This document shows positions 47,469 through 54,900 of a stretch of 64,000 nucleotides of DNA, piece by piece; the first letter of the stretch is position 1; the number at the start of each line of letters is the position of its first letter. The stretch comes from an uncultured Isosphaeraceae bacterium (GTDB lineage Bacteria > Planctomycetota > Planctomycetia > Isosphaerales > Isosphaeraceae). A model generated the notes under the pieces. The model did no database searches. It saw only the letters and a program-made list of their open reading frames with translations, and was not told the DNA's origin. The position numbers were made by a program, and so were the translations under genes. The DNA lies in contig CAMFLR010000004.1 of NCBI GenBank assembly GCA_945957605.1, positions 62,001 to 126,000 on the forward strand. The letters are read 5' to 3'.

Positions 47469-48578
47469 TTAGTAGCTATCTGCGCTGATGACTTCGCCGC
47501 CGGCGCGGGTGCCGAGGCCTGAGTAAACGGCAGGAGCGATCGTCTGCTTGATGAAGCGAACGCTGCCGTCGCCCATCAGGAAGTTCGCACCGCCCGGGTG
47601 AGCGCTGCCGAAGCTGGCGATGTACGCTTCAAGAGCGGCGCCGCTGAAGACGTTCGGGCCGGGCGACTTCAGGTTGATCGGCACGCCCGTGCTGCCGAAC
47701 GCTTCGTTCATGCCGTACTGGCAGTCGATGCTATCCGAGCCGAATTCCCAAACCGCCTTACGACGAGCGACGCCCTGGAGGTCAAGTTCAGTCACAGCAT
47801 AGCTGGGCTTCAGCGTGTAGTGCTCTTCACCGACGAAGATCGTGTTCGAGAGACCGTCGGTGATCTGCTGAATCGTCATGCGCTTGCCGCCCGCGTTGGC
47901 GTTGCGCTCGAGCTGGAAGGCACCATCCGAAAGCTTCGAACCCAACGGATTGCCGACGAGGTCGGTGTCCTGATAAAGCTGCGTGAGCGTACCCGAAGCG
48001 CACACGGCGTAGTTGGCCGGAACGCGCTTCTGGACGATCCAGTTTTCATAGCTTGGGCTGTTGCAGTGTTCGGGCAGTGCAGAGGAGGGGCAACGAAGGA
48101 CAGCCATTACAGTTTCGCAAGCCGCAACGCAACGCTCGGTCGCGGGACCGGTTGCTCCGCCAACGGCGTAGTTCGTCTGGTTCGAGCTAATGCCCGAGGT
48201 GATGTCGGCGTTCGCGAAGCCCGGGTCGGGCGAAGCCCAGTCGCCGTTCGAGCCAGCGACACCAACTGCGACGTCGTCGACGTGACCGTTCTCGGGCAGA
48301 ATCCACATCGCGTCGGCGAGCGCCTTCTGCTCGAAGTAAGGAGCGAGCCAGGCCGTCCACATCGTGCCGTTATCGTTGGCACCCGGCGGGAACTTGCTTT
48401 CGGCGGTGTAAACGTTGTGAAGCGCAACGCCGAGTTGCTTCTGGTTGTTGACGCACTGCGACCGGCGGGCGGCTTCGCGGGCGCTTTGAACGGCCGGGAG
48501 GAGCAGGGCAATGAGCACGGCGATGATCGCGATGACCACTAGCAGCTCGATGAGCGTGAAGGCTCTACGACGGAACAT
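47469..48578 (-). CDS. DUF1559 prepilin-like protein
   Basis: A 369-residue pseudopilin-like protein. The type IV prepilin signal [20 protein letters not shown] begins at residue 3, with processing expected just before Phe7 (Ala in place of the usual Gly). The DUF1559 domain contains [20 protein letters not shown]. The C-terminal H-X9-DG motif is complete ([16 protein letters not shown]). Planctomycetes carry many copies of this family, thought to form extracellular fibres or link to type II secretion. A small lipoprotein gene lies 33 bp upstream on the same strand, and a 13-bp-stem terminator follows, so the two form a clean transcription unit. Confidence 0.93.
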   Translation of the reverse strand: MFRRRAFTLIELLVVIAIIAVLIALLLPAVQSAREAARRSQCVNNQKQLGVALHNVYTAESKFPPGANDNGTMWTAWLAPYFEQKALADAMWILPENGHVDDVAVGVAGSNGDWASPDPGFANADITSGISSNQTNYAVGGATGPATERCVAACETVMAVLRCPSSALPEHCNSPSYENWIVQKRVPANYAVCASGTLTQLYQDTDLVGNPLGSKLSDGAFQLERNANAGGKRMTIQQITDGLSNTIFVGEEHYTLKPSYAVTELDLQGVARRKAVWEFGSDSIDCQYGMNEAFGSTGVPINLKSPGPNVFSGAALEAYIASFGSAHPGGANFLMGDGSVRFIKQTIAPAVYSGLGTRAGGEVISADSY

Positions 48579-48611
48579 GGGTTGTCCTCGGAGGGTTGAA
48601 AAAAGGAATGA

Positions 48612-49061
48612 CTACTTCTTGGGTTTGATGTCGAACGTGAACGAGTTGCTGCCGCGGCCGATTGTGGCCTTGACCGGCGTGTCTTTGGCTGTGCGGTAAT
48701 CGTCCGCAACGCCCTCTTTCTCGGTCGCTTCTTTCTCGGCCGCCTTGCCGCCGCTGCCCGCGAGGGTGGGCTTGCCCTTCACCAGGGTCTGCGAAAACGT
48801 GACCTTGTAGTCGCCCGCGGGGAAGCCGGTGTTCTTGCCGTCTTCGCCGACCTTGAACTTGCCGGCGTCGTCCGTGGTGCCGGTGCCGCCGTACTGCGAG
48901 CCTTCTTCCACCGGATGCAAGCGCACAACGACGAAAGGGGCTGGCTTGCCATCAATGGTCACCGTGCCCGTTGCGGCATACCGCGAAGGCTCCTGAGAGC
49001 ACCCGGTAACCGTCGCGGCTGCTGCCACGAAAAGCATGACCAGTCCCGCAGCGCGCACCAT
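48612..49061 (-). CDS. Lipoprotein with carboxypeptidase-regulatory-like domain
   Basis: A 149-residue lipoprotein starting at 49061 (GGAGG upstream; an extension to 49100 is less likely). A lipobox ends at Cys21 (TVTGC). The mature part is a small beta-sandwich of the carboxypeptidase-regulatory/transthyretin-like type (GTVTIDGKPAPFVVVRLHPV, DDAGKFKVG, FPAGDYKVTFS). A Lys/Glu-rich loop (KAAEKEATEKEG) sits near residue 110. It is the partner usually found beside DUF1559 genes and probably tethers or caps the fibre protein at the outer membrane; inference. Confidence 0.88.
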   Translation of the reverse strand: MVRAAGLVMLFVAAAATVTGCSQEPSRYAATGTVTIDGKPAPFVVVRLHPVEEGSQYGGTGTTDDAGKFKVGEDGKNTGFPAGDYKVTFSQTLVKGKPTLAGSGGKAAEKEATEKEGVADDYRTAKDTPVKATIGRGSNSFTFDIKPKK

Positions 49062-49201
49062 AAACGGATTCCTCCGATTCAGAAGTGAGGTTCGAGCCAT
49101 CGATCGCCAGAGAGTGACACGTCGACGGCTCGCATCTTGAGAGGTTTCGCAATGATCGGTTCAAGCGAACTTGCCCAACGTCGGGCATAGGCTGTTGCTG
49201 A

Positions 49202-50146
49202 TTACTTCGCCGAGTCGAACGCGTCGACCACTGGGCGGCCAATCCAGCACTTTGGCGGCGTCAAACCAAGCGCGAAGGCAATGGTCGCCGCCGTGTCGTA
49301 GGTATTCACAGTCGGAGCGAGTTGGCGCCCCTTCGCAATGCCGCGTCCCTGAATGATCCAGGGGATTTCGATCTCGCCCATCGTCGAACCACCGTGGCCC
49401 TTACCCTTGCCGCCGTGATCTGACGTGACAAGCACGAGCGAGCTATCCGCCAGCCCGGTTTCGCGAAGCGCGGCGAGGACCTTGCCAATCAACTCGTCGG
49501 CCTCTTCGATCGACTTGTCGTACTGGGGGGTGCCGTGGCCGAAGGTATGTCCGGCATGATCGACGTGATCGAGATGGATGAAGAGCAGGGCCGGCCGTTG
49601 ATCTTTCAAGTAGGCGATCGCCTGATCGGTCGTTTCAACCGGCCCCTTGGGATGGACGATTTTGTTGCAAACGTCGGGCTCAACAAGCCGACCGAATCCA
49701 GCCCAGTCGTGGAAGCAGCCAATTTTGCTCGACGGCTTCTGCTTGCGAAGCTGGCCGAAAATCGTCGGGAAGATCCCGCCGGGACCCGCTTCGGTCGGCG
49801 TGATCGTGCTCTGGCCGGGCTTCCACTCATTGGAAAGAACACCGTGCTGCTCGGGACCAGCTCCCATGATCATCGAGGCCCAGTTCGGACTGCTCACGGT
49901 CGGCATCACGCCGCGAGCGTGTAGGCTCGATGCGCCTTCGGCCATCATCTTGTGCAGCACAGGAGTTTTGGCTCGTTGAATCCCTTCAGGACTCAGCCCA
50001 TCAACTCCAATGACGATGAAATGCTCGACCCCACGCACCTGTGCATCACCGCGTTGGGGCTGCATGATGACAGCCAATGACGCGAGGAGAAGAATCCGGA
50101 CCAGACTGCCGGCGGCCCCGAAAGGCTGGACGACTCGGCGATTCAT
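49202..50146 (-). CDS. Secreted alkaline-phosphatase-superfamily phosphodiesterase
   Basis: A 314-residue exported enzyme. The start at 50146 has GAGG upstream; signal peptide about 1-35 (LLLASLAVIMQPQRGDAQ). The type I phosphodiesterase/nucleotide pyrophosphatase metal site is visible: Asp49 in VIGVDG, nucleophile position Ser85 in PTVSSPNWASM (Thr in most relatives), IHLDHVDHAGHTFGHG (Asp, His) and VTSDHGGKGKGHGG (Asp, His). It hydrolyses phosphate or sulfate esters; the substrate is unknown. It is divergently transcribed from a GntR/LacI-type regulator, which may control it. Confidence 0.9.
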   Translation of the reverse strand: MNRRVVQPFGAAGSLVRILLLASLAVIMQPQRGDAQVRGVEHFIVIGVDGLSPEGIQRAKTPVLHKMMAEGASSLHARGVMPTVSSPNWASMIMGAGPEQHGVLSNEWKPGQSTITPTEAGPGGIFPTIFGQLRKQKPSSKIGCFHDWAGFGRLVEPDVCNKIVHPKGPVETTDQAIAYLKDQRPALLFIHLDHVDHAGHTFGHGTPQYDKSIEEADELIGKVLAALRETGLADSSLVLVTSDHGGKGKGHGGSTMGEIEIPWIIQGRGIAKGRQLAPTVNTYDTAATIAFALGLTPPKCWIGRPVVDAFDSAK

Positions 50147-50324
50147 GCGGATACCTCAGCGTGCCCCAAGCGTGACTCAAATCAACCGGCGGCTGGGGGC
50201 CTGTGCTAGGACAAGGGGAGTTACTTCGACGGGGCGAATATTACAGCCGAAAGCACAGTATCTGGTGTCGATGTCATGAAATTGGCGTGAAGTGCGAACT
50301 TTTTTAAAAATCCCGGCCGACTGC

Positions 50325-50354
50325 TCTACACTTTGCGCTTATCTGTGCTATACA
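50325..50354 (+). promoter_or_regulatory. Possible promoter of the GntR/LacI-type regulator
   Basis: TCTACA, then TATACA after 18 nt (4/6 each), about 65 bp before the start codon. The heptamer TACACTT is directly repeated at 50327 and 50351, which could be an operator pair. Confidence 0.3.
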
Positions 50355-50420
50355 CTTAGCCGCAGGACGCAATCTCAAATCGGCTCATTCCCTAAAACCA
50401 ATCGCTGCGACAAGATTCGC

Positions 50421-51578
50421 ATGAACGAATCGATTAAATATCTCGAAGTGTCTCGCAAGATCGAAGAAGAAATCGCCTCAGGACGATGGCCGGAGGGCGG
50501 ACGCATACCGGGCGTCCGCGGTATTGCATCGAAGTATGGCGTTTCGACGGTCACTGCATCGCGGAGCCTGCAAGTTCTGCGCGATCGCGGCTTGATTCGC
50601 TCCGTCGAACGTTCAGGTAGCTTTCCGGTACCGCGAAATACCGCAGTCGAGCGCGGACGGACGCAATGGGCTGTCTGTTTTCGGACGACCGCAGGCCCGT
50701 GGCATCGCGCATCGCACTCGATGACGATGAGCGGTTTCGACGCAATGGCTCGCGCGGGCGAGATCAACCTCGCCGCGGGTGCGTTTGATGTCGAAGACTC
50801 GCCGACCGAGCAAGAAATCACGCGCATGGCCGCTGATGCACGAGCGCAAGGCGTTAACGGCCTCTTCTTGATGCCTTCTCGCATCAGCGAAGCGGCGATG
50901 CAGCAAGACGAGGCGATTCTCCGCGCTTGCCGTTCGCACAGCATTCCCGTCGTCTTGATCGAGCGTAATCTTCGAGGCCGCGGACGTGCACTGGAGCACG
51001 ACCTCGTTTGTCCTGACGATCTTGATGGCGGATATCAGGCGGTGCGCCACCTTCACGAGTCGGGACGGAAACGCGTGGCGTTCGTTCAGGGCTGGCCGAC
51101 GAGCAGCCATCGCGATCGGCTTGCGGGTTACTTATTGGCAACGCAGGAGGCGGGCGAAACCTCAATTGTCGTTGAAATCCCCGGTGATCCCCGTGATCGC
51201 CTCGCCTATTCGGGACTGGCAGAACACGTGATCGACTCGGGGGCCAATGGCGTTGCGTGTCATCACGACGTCGTCGCGATGGGGCTCATTCTCGAGCTGC
51301 TCTCGCGCAGGATTCGCGTGCCTGAAGACGTCGCGGTGGTGGGATTCGAAGACCTGCCGATTGGCGACGCGTTTTCCATTGGACTCACCACATACGGTCC
51401 CGACTTTGGAGCGATTGCGCGTCGGGCGCTTCGGATCATGGCCTCGCGCATCGAAACTCCCGACGCTCCTCCCGCGCGCGTCGCGATTCCGGGCCGGCTA
51501 ATCATCCGCGAGAGTGCACCCGTTGTTCGAACGCCTCTTTCATCTTCAAAATCTCGTCACAATTCTGAACCGAAGTAA
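50421..51578 (+). CDS. GntR-type regulator with LacI-like sensor domain
   Basis: A 385-residue transcription factor. A winged helix of the GntR family (about 1-75: RKIEEEIASGRWPEGGRIPG, SKYGVSTVTASRSLQVLRDR) is joined to a periplasmic-binding-protein-like sensor (about 95-360: AVRHLHESGRKRVAFVQGWP, VACHHDVVAMGLILELLSR, DVAVVGFEDLPIG). This arrangement is the AraR-like class, usually sugar-responsive. The start at 50421 is set by the wHTH boundary; the upstream in-frame extension to 50292 has no family similarity and covers the promoter region. The neighbour on the other side of a 274-bp gap is the phosphodiesterase gene. Confidence 0.9.
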   Translation: MNESIKYLEVSRKIEEEIASGRWPEGGRIPGVRGIASKYGVSTVTASRSLQVLRDRGLIRSVERSGSFPVPRNTAVERGRTQWAVCFRTTAGPWHRASHSMTMSGFDAMARAGEINLAAGAFDVEDSPTEQEITRMAADARAQGVNGLFLMPSRISEAAMQQDEAILRACRSHSIPVVLIERNLRGRGRALEHDLVCPDDLDGGYQAVRHLHESGRKRVAFVQGWPTSSHRDRLAGYLLATQEAGETSIVVEIPGDPRDRLAYSGLAEHVIDSGANGVACHHDVVAMGLILELLSRRIRVPEDVAVVGFEDLPIGDAFSIGLTTYGPDFGAIARRALRIMASRIETPDAPPARVAIPGRLIIRESAPVVRTPLSSSKSRHNSEPK

Positions 51579-51928
51579 GCCTGCTTGTGCTCGATTTGAA
51601 GATAAACCGCAAATAAATGAATTGCCGTTCAAAAACGTAGTACTGTCAACCTGGTTTGGCGCGCGTGGTCTCTGCGAAACGTTTTTTGTGATGGGTGGAT
51701 GAAGTACCTCAGTTATGTTTGACTGCTTATCAGCGACCGGATACGAAGTGGAACAGCCTCGCTCCGTTGGTTCTGCAAACGGGTGAAATGCGCGTCGCAA
51801 ACCCGTGCGTCGTAACGTTCCTCGGAGCAAATGCGGACGTCGTGCTCCGCCCGTCCTTTAGCCATGCTTGCATTTACAATCCGTTCCTTACGGTAGAGCG
51901 AACCTCGTCCCTCTAGGTGAGCACTCCC
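51579..51928. other. Intergenic region before the 1806-residue giant
   Basis: It holds the leader of the giant LEER gene, ending in its ribosome site AGGTGAG (51915-51921). I see no hairpin terminator for the regulator gene and no clear promoter hexamers. Confidence 0.4.
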
Positions 51929-54900
51929 ATGAGACTGCAACGATCACGTCTCGCGAAGATCGTCCGTCCCTCTCGCGCCCGCATGACGCGGCCTACGGTC
52001 GATCGACTCGAAGAACGCGCGCTTCTTGCTGCGCCGTCGCTTGCGTTGACGCTGGCGTCGCACTTCGTCCAGGCCAATTCGGGGCTCGCCACGACTACGG
52101 GCACACTGACAGTGACCGGTAGCGATACATCCGCGCCGCTGAATGTTTCGCTCACGAGCAGCAACCCGTCGCTGATCCAGGTTCCGGCGATCGTTGTGAT
52201 TCCTGCCGGCCAGACGAGCGTCACGTTTAACGTCGATGCGACTTCCCCCAGCGCGCTCGGCAACCAGACCGTGACGATCTCCGGCGCGGCGAACGCTGAA
52301 GCTCAGTTCAGCAGCGATCTGACCTTTAGCACATCCGCTCAGTCATTCATGACAGATTCGATCGCGTTAACGCCCAACGGTGGCATTTTTGCCGCCGGAA
52401 TTCTCTACACGGGGAATAGTCAGAACTACTACGACATGGCGGTGACGAAGTATCTGCCGAACGGTGGGATCGACACGACATTCAACGGCGGCGGCGTTGC
52501 GCTCACGGCTATCACCGGGCAACTGGTGAAGGCGCAGGCGGTTGCAGTTCAGCCCGATGGCAAGGTGGTGGTAGGCGGCGTCTATCAGGTGAGTGGCGAC
52601 GCGCACTTCAACTTCGCGCTGTCGCGATTCAATGCTGACGGAACCGTTGACACCACGTTTGGTAACAACGGTCTGGTTCAGATCACGCCATCGACCGGTT
52701 ATTACAATGAAATCTGGTCGCTGGCCGTCTCGTCGGACGGCAAGATCCTCATCGGCGGAGACGTCGACAACAACTCGCCGACGTACGACGACTTCGCGGT
52801 CGCCCGACTGAATACAAACGGCTCGCTCGATACTACATTCGGGAACGCAGGATACGCTGAGACGAGCTTTGCCAGCGGTGCGGACCGCGGTTTCCAGCTC
52901 GCGCTTCAATCCGACGGAAAGATCCTTCTCGCGGGTAGCAGTTTCGGCGGCAATTCGACATCGCACTTCGCGCTTGCCAGGTTCACAACAAGCGGACAGC
53001 TTGACTCGACATTTGGCGCCGGCGGCAAGGTTTCGACCGACGTACCAGGCGATTTCGAAGGCGCTCGCTCGCTCGCAATTCAGCCCGATGGCAAGATCGT
53101 CCTCGCGGGATCGGTAAGCAACACGGGCGTTTACCCGCCGGTCTACAACTTCGCACTGGCCCGATATAACACGAACGGCAGCATCGACACGACGTTTGGT
53201 AGCAGCGGCGTCGTGATCAAGGATTTCGGCGGAAACGATAGCGCCGGCGCGGTTGTCGTCGACTCGAATGGGATGATCACAGTTGGCGGTGCAGGCGGTG
53301 CAAACGGCGGACTGGTAGTTGCTCGGTTCACGCCGAACGGCACATTCGCGCAGTCGATCATCAACAATCAGTACGGCATTCAAGCGATGGCGATCCAGCC
53401 GGGTGGACGCGTCGTCGCGGCGGGCAGTTCGACGTCGTTGTTCAACCAGGGATTCGTCACCGCGTTCACTGGCACGTCGGTGGTCAATTCGTCCGACTCA
53501 CTGACTGTAGCCGGTACTGGCTCGATCACCGTTGCCAACGACAGCTACACCGCGACGCGCGACCTTGTCCTAAACATCGCCGCGCCAGGCGTTCTCGGCA
53601 ACGATACCGATCCCTCCGGCCTCACGCTTTCCGCGGCGCTCGTGAATGGACCAACACACGGCAAGCTTACGCTCAACGCCGATGGATCATTCAGCTATAC
53701 GCCAAACGCAAACTATCTCGGCTCCGACCAGTTCACCTATCAGGCGTCCGACGGAACGAGCACATCCAGCGTGGCGACCGTTAGCCTCAACGTCACTGGC
53801 ACGGATGATCCGCCCGTTTCCGCAAACGATTCGTATTCCCTTCTTGTACCCGGCACACTGAGCATCCAATCCCCCGGCGTGCTCTCCAACGATAGCGACA
53901 TCAACGGCCAGGCAATCACCGCGCAGCTCGTGAGCAACCCCGGCCACGGCTCGCTGACGCTCAACGCGAACGGCTCATTCAGCTATACGCCCGTCGCCGG
54001 CTTCTACGGAACGGATAGCTTTACGTACCAGGCGAACGATGGGACGCTGAGCAGTAACGTCGCGACTGTGACGATTTCGGTTTATGGCAAACCCGTTGCG
54101 GTTGCGGACACCTATTCGGCCAACGAGAACACCACGCTCACCGTCTCTGCCCCTGGCGTGCTGGCGAACGATAGCGATCCCAACGGCCTGGCGCTGACGC
54201 CGATTGTTTCGGCATATCCACAGAACGGCTCGCTCACACTCAATAGCGATGGTTCGTTCACGTATGTTCCGCGTGCGAACTTCTATGGGCAGGACACGTT
54301 CAGCTATTACGTGCGCGACAGCAAGGCACAGAGCGCGCCAGTGACCGACACGATCAACGTCAGTTTCGTCGATCGAGCTCCAACGGCGAACGACGATTCC
54401 TACACATTGAACGAAAACGCGACGCTCACTCTGCCGGTGATCACCAGCTCGGTGCAGATGACCAGCCAGAAGGGTGACTACATTGGCCAGGGGCTCACAT
54501 ACAACTATTCGCCGGCCAATGCGACAATCTCAGCACACGTGATGAGCGGCGGCGCCTATCAGAACACGATCGAGGTCGACGTTAACGGAAACAATGGCGA
54601 CTGGTGGTACCTGCGCTTCGTCGCGCCCAACAACGCGATTCTAACGCCAGGCGTCTACAACAACGCGACGCGCTGGCCTTTCGAAGCGGCAGGCTCCCCT
54701 GGGCTCGACATCTCTGGTAACGGCCGTGGCTCCAATACATCGACGGGCCAGTTCACGGTGACCGTTGCTCAGTACGACGCCAGCGGCAACATCACCGCGT
54801 TCCAAGCAAGCTTCGTGCAGCACTCCGAAGGAGCACCGCCAGCACTCACAGGTACCGTTTCTTTTGGGGCCGGAAACGGCGCAAGCGTAGGCGTTCTAGG

